Shown here: one piece after another, positions 42,873 to 51,028 of the stretch
How the letters are laid out: the number at the start of each line of letters is the position of its first letter
Numbering within the stretch: the first letter of the stretch is position 1
Assembly: GCF_021287045.1 (NCBI RefSeq)
Contig: NZ_JAJTBG010000012.1
Coordinates: 1 to 64,000 of the forward strand
Length of the DNA: 64,000 nt
Reading direction: 5' to 3'
Source of the DNA: Oryzomicrobium sp.
GTDB lineage: Bacteria > Pseudomonadota > Gammaproteobacteria > Burkholderiales > Rhodocyclaceae
Made by a program: the position numbers and the translations under genes
Notes under the pieces: generated by a model
What the model was told of the DNA's origin: nothing
Seen by the model: only the letters and a program-made list of their open reading frames with translations
Database searches by the model: none

Positions 42873-42960
42873 GGAGGCTCCTTGCAATTCTCGGGTTCGG
42901 ATCACCGCGTCCAGGTTGCTGGGCTGGCTGTTCGTCGCCGGCAGGAGGCCCCAAAAGGCG

Positions 42961-42991
42961 AAACCCCCGTCGGCGTCGCCGGCGGGGGTTT
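42961..42991 (-). terminator. Attenuator terminator of ilvBN
   Basis: The arms aaacccccgtcggc and gccggcgggggttt pair at 13 of 14 positions around a gtc loop. On the minus strand the hairpin is followed by CGCCTTTTGG. It lies 36 bases after the leader-peptide stop and 88 bases before ilvB, which is the right layout for ribosome-mediated attenuation. The U-tract is not immediately next to the stem, so efficiency is uncertain. Confidence 0.75.
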
Positions 42992-43027
42992 CTGGATTCG
43001 GTTCGGTCAGTGTCTGGACCGCTTCGT

Positions 43028-43111
43028 TCAGCTCGCGCAACCCCGCGCCGGCATAGTAACGACTACGCCTACGACGACTACGACGGGGACTGCGACCAGG
43101 GTGCGGAACAT
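43028..43111 (-). CDS. Valine-rich ilvBN leader peptide (ivbL-like)
   Basis: The minus-strand frame from ATG at 43111 to TGA at 43028 encodes 27 residues, 10 of which are valine. Residues 10-14 are five valines in a row and 16-18 three more, split by one glycine; MFRTLVAVP precedes them. This matches the role of IvbL in E. coli, in which ribosome stalling at Val codons under low charged tRNA-Val prevents terminator formation. The downstream terminator is at 42961-42991. There is no good Shine-Dalgarno before the ATG; a TTG eight codons upstream is a possible alternative. The codons include GTA, GTC and GTT. Confidence 0.8.
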   Translation of the reverse strand: MFRTLVAVPVVVVVGVVVTMPARGCAS

Positions 43112-43411
43112 GATGTTGGCGGTGGGCAGAGTCAAAGGGTCGAAGAAACGACGGAGGCTGGGCCGCTACGGCAACCGCTCGATGAGGCGGCTGGAAGCAA
43201 CGTGGGTAACGTCTGAAACTAACCGCGAGGATGGCGGATAACCACCCACGCAAAACTACGGGTAAGCGCGAAGTTTCTGCCAAAAATTGCGGCGGTGCAA
43301 GAAAATTTTTTCACGGACCCGGCAAGAAACATAGCCAAGCCCCGATGCATCCGGTAAGGTGCGCGCCTTCCTGGCCGCACCGGCCATGCCATTGTTTTGC
43401 AACGCTTTCCC

Positions 43412-44740
43412 ATGAACGCCGTCCTGCTCGCCGTCGCCCTGATGCTGGGGCTGTCCCTCGCCCGTATCCACGTGGTCATCGCCCTCCTCCTCTCCGCCGT
43501 GGCCGGCGGGCTGGTGGGCGGGCTGGACCTGAAGGCCACCCTGACCGCCTTCAACAACGGCCTGGGCGGCGGTGCCGGGGTGGCCCTGTCCTACGCCCTG
43601 CTCGGCGCCTTCGCCCTGGCCCTGGCCGAATCGGGCCTGCCCCACGCCCTGGCCGATTTCCTCGAAAAGCGCCTGGCCGCCGCCCCGGGGCGCAACGCCG
43701 GGCGGATCAAATGGGCCATCCTGGGCGCCCTGCTGCTGCTCGCCATCTCGTCCCAGAACCTGCTGCCCATCCATATCGCCTTCATTCCCCTAGTGGTACC
43801 GCCCCTGCTGCACACCCTGGCGGGCCTCAAGGTAGACCGGCGCCTGGTGGCCTGCCTGCTCACCTTCGGCCTGATCACCCCCTACATGTGGTTCCCGGTG
43901 GGCTTCGGCGAAATCTTCCTCAAGCAGATCCTGCTCGGCAACGTGGAAAAAGCCGGGCTGGGCGCCGACGTCATCGCCCGCCTGGATATCAGCGGCATCA
44001 TGACCATCCCCGCCCTGGGCATGCTCGCCGGGCTGCTGCTGGCGGTATTCGTCAGCTACCGCCGGCCGCGCCGCTACGACCTGGCGGCCATCGACGCGGT
44101 GGAGCGGGAATCCGTCGCCTACACGCGCCGCTCCCTGACGGTGGCCGGGCTGGCGGTGGCCGCCACCTTCGCCGTGCAGATCTGGGCCGACTCCATGCTG
44201 CTCGGCGCCCTGGCCGGTTTCGCCCTGTGCGTAGCCGGCGGCGCGGTGCCGCTCAAACGCGCCGACACGGTGTTCGCCGACGGCATGCGCATGATGGCCA
44301 CCATCGGCCTGATCATGATCGCCGCCGCCGGCTTCGCCGAGGTGATGAAGGCCACCGGCCACGTAGCCTCCCTGGTGGAAAACTCGGTGCAGCTGGTGTC
44401 CGGCAGCAAGGCCCTCGGTGCCTTGCTGATGCTGGTGGTGGGGCTGATCGTCACCCTGGGCATCGGCTCGTCGTTCTCCACGGTGCCGATCATCGCCACC
44501 CTGTACGTGCCCTTCGCCCTGCAACTGGGCTTCTCCCCGGCCGCCGTGGTCTGCCTGGTAGGCACCGCCGGCGCTCTGGGGGACGCGGGCAGCCCGGCCT
44601 CGGACTCAACCCTGGGCCCCACCGCCGGCCTCAACGTGGACGGCCAACACGACCACATGTGGGACACGGTGGTGCCCACCTTCCTGCACTACAACCTGCC
44701 GGTGCTGGCCGCCGGCTGGATCGCGGCGATGGTGCTGTAG
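43412..44740 (+). CDS. Na+/H+ antiporter family membrane protein
   Basis: A 442-residue integral membrane protein with 11-12 predicted helices. The sequence GLGGGAGVALSYALLGAFALAL, the SSQNLLPIHIAFIPLVVPPLL stretch and TAGALGDAGSPASDSTLGPTAGL match the family annotated as Na+/H+ antiporter (NhaC-like ion transporter superfamily). The ATG at 43412 is used over a TTG five codons earlier. The exact ion or substrate is not proven. It is divergent from ilvBN, with 300 bases between this start and the leader-peptide start, and ends at a strong bidirectional terminator. Confidence 0.75.
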   Translation: MNAVLLAVALMLGLSLARIHVVIALLLSAVAGGLVGGLDLKATLTAFNNGLGGGAGVALSYALLGAFALALAESGLPHALADFLEKRLAAAPGRNAGRIKWAILGALLLLAISSQNLLPIHIAFIPLVVPPLLHTLAGLKVDRRLVACLLTFGLITPYMWFPVGFGEIFLKQILLGNVEKAGLGADVIARLDISGIMTIPALGMLAGLLLAVFVSYRRPRRYDLAAIDAVERESVAYTRRSLTVAGLAVAATFAVQIWADSMLLGALAGFALCVAGGAVPLKRADTVFADGMRMMATIGLIMIAAAGFAEVMKATGHVASLVENSVQLVSGSKALGALLMLVVGLIVTLGIGSSFSTVPIIATLYVPFALQLGFSPAAVVCLVGTAGALGDAGSPASDSTLGPTAGLNVDGQHDHMWDTVVPTFLHYNLPVLAAGWIAAMVL

Positions 44741-44794
44741 GCAACATAGGCACTGTAGACAGCCCGGCCGACGACCCCTGCCTTGGCCCCCGTC

Positions 44795-44828
44795 AACGAC
44801 AAAGCGCCCCGCGGGGCGCTTTGTCGTT
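44795..44828. terminator. Bidirectional terminator between convergent genes
   Basis: A perfect 16-bp stem (aacgacaaagcgcccc with its complement) and 2-base loop separate the antiporter and fadD stops. It has no T-tract of length, but its stem is very stable and its position is ideal for both genes. Confidence 0.75.
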
Positions 44829-44850
44829 GGTGCCGCGGTGCAGCTCCGTA

Positions 44851-46563
44851 TCAGGCCACCTTGCGCGCCGCCTGCTGCTTGGCCTCGTCCTTCAAGGCGC
44901 GGCGCAGGATCTTGCCCACGTTGGTCTTGGGCAGCTCCTCGCGGAACTCCACCAGGTGCGGCACCTTGTAGGCGGTCATGTTGTCGCGGCAGTGGGCCAC
45001 CAGGGCCTCGGCGGTGAGGGCTGGGTCCTTCTTCACCACGTAAATCTTCACCGCCTCGCCGGAACGCTCGTCGGGCACGCCCACGGCAGCCACTTCCATC
45101 ACCCCGGGATGCATCGCCACCACCGCCTCGACCTCGTTGGGATACACGTTGAAGCCGGACACCAGGATCATGTCCTTCTTGCGATCCACGATGCGCACGA
45201 AACCCTGCTCATCCATCACTCCCACGTCGCCGGTGCGCAGGAAGCCGTCGGACCAGAACACGCCGGCGGTCTCGTCGGGGCGCTGCCAGTAGCCCTTCAT
45301 CACCTGGGGCCCGCGGATGCACAGCTCGCCGGCCTGGCCGATGGGCAGGGGGTTGCCGTTGTCGTCGCGGATCGACGCCTCGGTGCTGGAGATGGGCAGG
45401 CCGATGGCGCCGTTGAACTCGGCCAGGCTCAGGGGGTTGATGGTGGCGGCAGGCGAAGTCTCGGTGAGGCCGTAGGCTTCCACCAGGGCCTTGCCGGTGA
45501 CCTTCTGCCATTTCTCCGCCACCGCCTTCTGCACCGCCATGCCGCCGCCCAGGGCGGCGCGCAGGTGGCTGAAATCGAGTTTGGCGAAGTCCGGGTTGTT
45601 GAGCAGGGCGTTGAACAGGGTGTTCACCCCGGTGATGACGGTGAACGGGTACTTGCCCAGCTCCTTGACGAATCCGGGGATGTCCCGCGGGTTGGTGATC
45701 AGTACGTTGGTCGCCCCCTCCTTGAAGAAGGTCAGGCAGTTCGCGGTGAGGGCGAAGATGTGGTACAGCGGCAGGGCCGTGATGATCAGCTGCTGCTCGC
45801 CCTGGAGGAAGGGCTCAATCCAGGCGTGGGCCTGTTGCAGGTTGGCGATGATGTTGCGGTGGGTGAGCATGGCGCCCTTGGCCACCCCGGTGGTGCCACC
45901 GGTGTATTGCAGGTAGGCGATGTCGTCGTGGGTCACCTTGACCGGGGTGAAGCGGGCCGCCGCCCCCTGGGCCATGGCCCGGTTGAGCGGCACGGCGCCG
46001 GGGATCGACCAGTCCGGCACCATCTTCTTGACCTTGCGCACCACGAAATTCACCACGGTGCGCTTCACCGCCGGGAAGAAATCCCCCAGGCCGGTGACCA
46101 GCACGTGCTTGAGGGCGGGGGCGTGGGGCAGGGACTCTTGCAGGGTGTGGGCGAAGTTGTCCACCACCACGATGGCCTCGGCGCCGGAATCGGCCAGCTG
46201 GTGCGCCAGCTCCCGGGGGGTGTAGAGGGGGTTGCAGTTCACCACCACGTAGCCGGCGCGCAGGATGCCGAACATGCACACCGGGTATTGCAGGACGTTG
46301 GGCATCATCAGCGCCACCCGGGCGCCCCGGGGCAGCTTGATCACGTCCTGGAGGTAGGCGGCGAAGTCGCGGGAGCGCTGCTCCAGCTCCCGGTAGGTGA
46401 TGCCCACGTCCATGTTCAGGTAGGCCACCCGGTTGGCGAACTTGGCGCAGCTTTTCTCGAACAGCTCGCCCAGGGAGGCGAATTCATTGACGTCGATTTC
46501 CGCCGGCACCCCCTCCGGGTAGCTCTTCAGCCACAGGCGGTCCGCGAGCTCGTGTTGTTCCAT
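44851..46563 (-). CDS. fadD: Long-chain-fatty-acid--CoA ligase
   Basis: FadD activates fatty acids to acyl-CoA with ATP at the inner face of the membrane. The 570-residue protein has the AMP-binding P-loop [28 protein letters not shown], the [24 protein letters not shown] hinge and the lysine in [12 protein letters not shown]. Start and strong GGAGGAG agree. Upstream, a perfect palindrome (46660-46675) suits a fatty-acid-responsive TetR regulator. No other beta-oxidation gene is adjacent. Confidence 0.95.
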   Translation of the reverse strand: MEQHELADRLWLKSYPEGVPAEIDVNEFASLGELFEKSCAKFANRVAYLNMDVGITYRELEQRSRDFAAYLQDVIKLPRGARVALMMPNVLQYPVCMFGILRAGYVVVNCNPLYTPRELAHQLADSGAEAIVVVDNFAHTLQESLPHAPALKHVLVTGLGDFFPAVKRTVVNFVVRKVKKMVPDWSIPGAVPLNRAMAQGAAARFTPVKVTHDDIAYLQYTGGTTGVAKGAMLTHRNIIANLQQAHAWIEPFLQGEQQLIITALPLYHIFALTANCLTFFKEGATNVLITNPRDIPGFVKELGKYPFTVITGVNTLFNALLNNPDFAKLDFSHLRAALGGGMAVQKAVAEKWQKVTGKALVEAYGLTETSPAATINPLSLAEFNGAIGLPISSTEASIRDDNGNPLPIGQAGELCIRGPQVMKGYWQRPDETAGVFWSDGFLRTGDVGVMDEQGFVRIVDRKKDMILVSGFNVYPNEVEAVVAMHPGVMEVAAVGVPDERSGEAVKIYVVKKDPALTAEALVAHCRDNMTAYKVPHLVEFREELPKTNVGKILRRALKDEAKQQAARKVA

Positions 46564-46659
46564 GTGTTCTCCTCCAATGGCTAAGCCCTGGTTATTGGTC
46601 GACCGCTCGAGGCGGCGGTTTCTTGTTGGTCCGGCATCCGTCAATCGGGCCGACATAAT

Positions 46660-46675
46660 TCAAACGATCGTTTGA
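46660..46675. promoter_or_regulatory. Palindromic operator upstream of fadD
   Basis: The 16-base perfect palindrome TCAAACGATCGTTTGA lies 97 bases before the fadD ATG. Its core CAAAC-N4-GTTTG is the kind of sequence bound by PsrA-type TetR regulators of fatty-acid metabolism. No such regulator gene is in this window. Confidence 0.6.
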
Positions 46676-46766
46676 TGCCGTCGATTCTACCCATTTTTTG
46701 CCCGGCGGGAACACCCCCACCGCCAACGCCACGCTCTCGCCGCCAAATCGCCGGAGCACCAAGCAA

Positions 46767-46790
46767 AACGGCCACCCGAAGGTGGCCGTT
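46767..46790 (-). terminator. Terminator of the CBS-domain gene
   Basis: A 10-bp perfect stem (aacggccacc with its complement) with cgaa loop lies 26 bases after the stop, followed on the minus strand by TTTTGCTT. Confidence 0.8.
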
Positions 46791-46816
46791 GCCGGATCGT
46801 CGTCCATCCGCCGTCC

Positions 46817-47287
46817 TCAGGCGGCGGCGCCGCCGTCCCCTTCGGGCCAGTTCTTGATGTAGTTCTTCAGCATCTTGTTCTCGAAGCTCTGCTCTTCGAG
46901 CACCGACTTGGCCACGTCGAGAAAGGACACCACGCCCATCAGCAGCTCGCCGTCCATCACCGGCAGGTAGCGCTGGTGCTGGTCGATCATCAGGCGGCGC
47001 AGGTCGTTCACGTCCATGTCCGGGGTGGCGAAGGCCGGGTTGCGGATCATCACTTCCTCGACCTTGACCTGGTCGAGGGCGCCGCCACAGAAGTTGGTGG
47101 CGCGGCTGGCCACGGCCTTGAGCACTTCGCGGAAGGTCAGCATGCCCACCATCTTGCCGCCCCCCATCACCACCAGGGAGCCCACGTCGTGGTTGGCCAT
47201 CACTTCCACCGCGCCGTCGAGGGTCTGCTGGGGCATGGCGGTGAACAGCACCGAACCCTTGATGCGCAGAATTTCCCGGACTTTCAT
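46817..47287 (-). CDS. CBS-domain pair protein
   Basis: A 156-residue protein consisting of two CBS motifs. The first is about residues 12-65 (TLDGAVEVMANHDVGSLVVMGGGKMVGMLTFREVLKAV) and the second about 80-130 (VEEVMIRNPAFATPDMDVNDLRRLMIDQHQRYLPVMDGELLMGVVSFLDV). CBS pairs bind adenine nucleotides such as AMP, ATP or SAM. There is no attached enzyme domain, so it probably regulates another protein. Its partner cannot be named. It is a single gene with its own terminator. Confidence 0.9.
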   Translation of the reverse strand: MKVREILRIKGSVLFTAMPQQTLDGAVEVMANHDVGSLVVMGGGKMVGMLTFREVLKAVASRATNFCGGALDQVKVEEVMIRNPAFATPDMDVNDLRRLMIDQHQRYLPVMDGELLMGVVSFLDVAKSVLEEQSFENKMLKNYIKNWPEGDGGAAA

Positions 47288-47434
47288 GCTCTTCCCCTTT
47301 ATCGGAACTGGCCGGCTTCTGCTTCGAACGCCGCGCCATCCGTGGCTAAAAATTTAATGGGCGGATGGTAGTGCATCGCACTATTTTGGGGAAGAGCAAA
47401 AATGCGGCCCCGCCCCCCGGATGCCAAGGAAATC

Positions 47435-47474
47435 ACGGCGTTGCCCCGGCTCGGGGCGGCAGGGGCAACGCCGT
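47435..47474 (-). terminator. Large hairpin after addA
   Basis: A 13-bp perfect stem (acggcgttgcccc with its complement) and 14-base loop lie 24 bases after the addA stop. On the minus strand it is followed by GATTTCC. It likely ends the fdxA-addB-addA transcript. Confidence 0.65.
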
Positions 47475-47497
47475 AGCTTTCCGACACACTCACACGT

Positions 47498-50400
47498 TCA
47501 CACTTCGACCACGGAAGCGTCGGCAAAGATCAGTGCGCCGCGCACCGGCAGGGGGAAAAGGGCCGCCAGGGTGGTGCAGTAGCCACGCACCTGGGCCCGG
47601 TAGTCGGCCAGCCGGGGCGTGTCCGCCGTGCCCGATTTGTAGTCCCCCACCCACACCGCCTCCTCGGTTTCCACCACCCGGTCGGCCCGTAGCACCGAGC
47701 CGTCGGGCAGGCCCATCTCCAGCTCGTTCCAGGCGCGCTTGTAGCGGGCCGGATCGAAGAAGGGCGCCAGGTCCGGATGGGCGAACAGCTTGGCTCCGGC
47801 GGCGTGGGCCCGGGCCAGCAGCGGATCGGCGGATTCGGGCAGGGGCAGGCCGTCGGAGAGTGCTTCCAGGGCGGCGTGCAGGGCCGTGCCGTAACGCTCC
47901 GCCTCGCCCTGCTCGGCTCGCCGCTCGCCAATGGGCGCCGCCGGCAGGGGCGCCATGGAAGGCCCGGCGGGACGCGCCTCTCCAGAGGCATCGCCCGGAG
48001 AACCAATAGGGACGCGGGGTTCCGCAATGGCGGCCTGGAAATCTCCGTCCTGCGCCATCTCCAGCGTAGCGCCGTAGGCCGCGCCTTGGCCGGGTTTTGC
48101 ATCCTCGGCCAGGGCGCCGAGGCGGCCCAGGGCCCCGGCGATGCGGCCGTAGGGGGTCGGCGCGTTCACCGCACGCTTAGGCACGATGCCGCTGGCGAAG
48201 AAGCCTTGCCTGGCCCGGGTGATAGCCACGTACAGCAGGTTGAGGGCCTCCCGCTCGGCCAGGGCCTTTTCCTGGTCGAACCAAGCGGAAAGCGCCGATT
48301 GCTTGCGGTCCTCGCTGCGCCAGGCGGCCAACCAGGCCGGGGCCTCGGCCTCGGGGGGCCATTCCACCGCCCAGCCCACTGTGTCGTGGCGGCCGCCGCC
48401 CGGGGCGTTGGCATCCACCAGCCAGACGAAGGGGGCCTCCAGGCCCTTGGCGGCATGGACCGTGAGCAGGCGCACCCGGCCGCCGTCGCTACCGTTGCCA
48501 CCGGCACCGTTGGTGTCGTCCAGCTCGCCCTCGTCCGGGGCCTCTTCCGGGTCGGCGTCGGCCAGCTCGCGCAGGGCGTCGAGAAAGCGGGGCAGGCTCG
48601 GGTAGCGGCCGCCGCCCTGGTCCAGGGCCAGTTGCAGCACGGCTTGCAGGTTGGCGGCCACGGCCCCGTAGGCGGCCTCGCCCAGGGACGCCCGGTAACG
48701 GGCCAGCACCTCGCCCTCGTGGAACACCCGGTCGAGCAGGTCGTGGGCGGGCAGTTCCAGGGCGGCGCGACGCCAGCGGCGCAGCAGGTCCACGGCGCGG
48801 CGGCGGCGGGCCAGGGCGGCAGCCTCGGCCGGAGTCGGCGCGGCGGCGAATTCCGGGGAGGAATCAACGGCATCGGCGCTGCCGGCCACCAGGCGCTTGA
48901 GGCGCGCCCACCAAGGGCCGCCCCCGGCCCGGCTCACCGCCAGCAGGTCGGCGTCGGTGAAGTCGAACAGGGGCGAGCGCAGCACCTGGGCCAGGGCCAG
49001 GTCGTCGGCGGGCAGCACCAGAAAGGCGATCAGGGCCGCCAGGTCCCGGGCCTCCAGGGTGCCGAGCAGGCCGCCCCGGGAAGCCGCCAGGTAGGGAATG
49101 CCGGCGGCGCGCAGGGCCGCTTCCACCGGGGCGAAGCCGCGCCGGGTGCGGGACAGGATGAGGAAGTCGCCGCAGCGGGCCGGCCGTACCGGACCGCCAG
49201 CGCCCTGGGGATGGACGGCCCAGCGCCCCACGGCCCGGGCGATGGTGGCGGCGACCAGGGCCGCCTCCCGCTCCCGGCGGGAATCCTCGGCTTCCACCTC
49301 GGGCTCGCGCAGGGGGTCGCGCAGACGCGGGGGCTCGGCACCGCCCCCCTCCCCTGCCGCAGCCGCAGCGTCGTCGCCGTCATCGGCCACCAGAGGCAGC
49401 AGCTCGATGCGCCCGGGCAGGTCGCCGGCCAGGGACTCCTGGGGGCGGAAGGGGGTGAACAGGGGCTCGGCGGCGAACAGGGCGTTCACCCCGTCGATGA
49501 TCGCTTTGGCGTTGCGCCGGGTGCGGTCCTGGGCCAGGCGCACGGCGTGGAAGTTGTGTTCGAGGAAATCGGCGGCGGCGGCGAACAGGCGCGGTTCGGC
49601 GCGGCGGAAGCGGTAGATTGACTGCTTCGGGTCCCCCACCAGGAACACCTGGGGCGCCGCCTCCCCTTCCGGGTAGGCCGCCAGCCAGCCGCGCAGGATG
49701 GCCCATTGCAGGGGGTTGGTGTCCTGGAACTCGTCGAGCAGGATGTGCCGGTAGCGGGCGTCCAGCCGGGCCTGGAGAAAGGCCGCCTGGGTGTCGTCGG
49801 CGAGCAGCTTGGCGACGCGCCATTCGGCGTCCACGAAGTCGATCACCCCCCGGGCGGCCTTGTGCCGGTCCAGGGCGGCGAGGAAGGCGGCGCCGACCAG
49901 GGCGGCGTCGCCGTTGAAGGCGTAGCAGGCGGCGTTGGCCAGCCGGGCGCGGCAGGCGAGCAATTCGCCGCACAGGCGCTGGTGGCGGGCGACGAAGGCC
50001 TCGGCGGCGGCCTCGCTGCCCAGGCGCTTGGCCGAGGCGGCGCTGGGCTTGCGCGCCAGGGGCGATCCTTCCTTGGTCAGGCTCATGGCGCACAGCAGCG
50101 CAAAGCGGTGCGCGGGATCGGCCTCCGCCAGCGCCTGGCGCAGCACCGCCGCCTGGTCCTGCTCCTTGCCCGTACCCACTTCCAGGGCGCCGAGCAGGGC
50201 CTGCCATTCCAGTTCCCAACCCGGCGGGAACAGGGCGGCGTAGGCGTCCGCGGCGGTGGGAGCGGAACCGTCGCCCAGGGCCGGCAGCAGGGCGTCCAGG
50301 GCCCGGGCGGCGGCAGGCGTGGCGGTGGCGGGGTCGAGTCCGTCCGCGCCGTTCTCAGGTGCGGCAGCCTCGTCCGGCTCGTCTTCCCCCACCAGGGTCA

Positions 50401-51022
50401 TCCACTCGGCGCGGCGGGAGGCCAGGTCGGTCATCAGGGCATAGGCCCCGGCCCCGCCCTGCTCCGCCAGCAGGCGCAGGAAGGCCAAAGCCACCGGGGT
50501 GTCCGGGGCGGCGCCCTGGGCCTCGGCAAATTCTTCCCACACCTCGGCCAGCAGCCGGGCCGGGGCGTCGGCCAGGGATACGCCGGCACAGCCGGCGGTG
50601 AGCGGCGCACTGGCCGCCAGTTGCAGAAACCAGCCGTGGAAGGTGTGCACCGACAGCCCAGGTTCGGCGGCCAGCACCGCCTCGTAGAGGCCCCGGGCCT
50701 TGTCGCGCAGGCCCGGCGACTGGTCGGCAAGAGGAATCGCCCGCTCGGCCAGGAAGCGGCCCAGGGCGGCGTCGTCGGCCACCGCCATGTCACGCAGCCA
50801 GCCGCGCACCCGTTCCTCGATCTCCCGGGCAGCCTTGCGGGTGAAGGTGATGGCCAGGATTTCGGAGGGGGCCGTGCCGGCCAGCAGCAGGCGCAGGATG
50901 CGGGAGGCCAGCAGCCAGGTCTTGCCGCTGCCGGCGCAGGCTTCCACCACCACCGAACGGCGGGGGTCGAGGGCGAGGCGGATCAGGTCGTCGGTGGTCA
51001 TGACGGTTGGTTCGGCAATCAT
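47498..51022 (-). CDS. addA: AddA-like UvrD helicase-nuclease
   Basis: This protein and the adjacent AddB-like subunit are expected to process DNA double-strand ends for RecA loading. The 1174-residue product has Walker A AGSGKTWLLASRILRLL near residue 30, an ITFTRKAAREIEERV motif, LLDEFQDTNPLQW and VGDPKQSIYRFRRAEPRLF. A C-terminal PD-(D/E)XK-type segment includes LRADRVVETEEAVWVGDYKSG. It is of the size of AddA (about 1200). It lies 6 bases after addB. A copy of the REP-like 21-mer falls in a poorly conserved linker near residue 1006. Many betaproteobacteria carry AddAB in place of RecBCD; naming is by layout. Confidence 0.88.
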   Translation of the reverse strand: MIAEPTVMTTDDLIRLALDPRRSVVVEACAGSGKTWLLASRILRLLLAGTAPSEILAITFTRKAAREIEERVRGWLRDMAVADDAALGRFLAERAIPLADQSPGLRDKARGLYEAVLAAEPGLSVHTFHGWFLQLAASAPLTAGCAGVSLADAPARLLAEVWEEFAEAQGAAPDTPVALAFLRLLAEQGGAGAYALMTDLASRRAEWMTLVGEDEPDEAAAPENGADGLDPATATPAAARALDALLPALGDGSAPTAADAYAALFPPGWELEWQALLGALEVGTGKEQDQAAVLRQALAEADPAHRFALLCAMSLTKEGSPLARKPSAASAKRLGSEAAAEAFVARHQRLCGELLACRARLANAACYAFNGDAALVGAAFLAALDRHKAARGVIDFVDAEWRVAKLLADDTQAAFLQARLDARYRHILLDEFQDTNPLQWAILRGWLAAYPEGEAAPQVFLVGDPKQSIYRFRRAEPRLFAAAADFLEHNFHAVRLAQDRTRRNAKAIIDGVNALFAAEPLFTPFRPQESLAGDLPGRIELLPLVADDGDDAAAAAGEGGGAEPPRLRDPLREPEVEAEDSRREREAALVAATIARAVGRWAVHPQGAGGPVRPARCGDFLILSRTRRGFAPVEAALRAAGIPYLAASRGGLLGTLEARDLAALIAFLVLPADDLALAQVLRSPLFDFTDADLLAVSRAGGGPWWARLKRLVAGSADAVDSSPEFAAAPTPAEAAALARRRRAVDLLRRWRRAALELPAHDLLDRVFHEGEVLARYRASLGEAAYGAVAANLQAVLQLALDQGGGRYPSLPRFLDALRELADADPEEAPDEGELDDTNGAGGNGSDGGRVRLLTVHAAKGLEAPFVWLVDANAPGGGRHDTVGWAVEWPPEAEAPAWLAAWRSEDRKQSALSAWFDQEKALAEREALNLLYVAITRARQGFFASGIVPKRAVNAPTPYGRIAGALGRLGALAEDAKPGQGAAYGATLEMAQDGDFQAAIAEPRVPIGSPGDASGEARPAGPSMAPLPAAPIGERRAEQGEAERYGTALHAALEALSDGLPLPESADPLLARAHAAGAKLFAHPDLAPFFDPARYKRAWNELEMGLPDGSVLRADRVVETEEAVWVGDYKSGTADTPRLADYRAQVRGYCTTLAALFPLPVRGALIFADASVVEV
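47997..48017 (+). repeat. REP-like 21-mer copy inside addA
   Basis: This copy matches the two intergenic copies (40027-40047, 40067-40087) at 18 of 21 positions and has the flanking ggggttcc that could pair with ggagaacc. In the addA reading frame it encodes roughly EPRVPIGSP within a low-complexity linker, so the repeat has been accommodated in frame. Confidence 0.5.
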
Positions 51023-51028
51023 CCCGGG

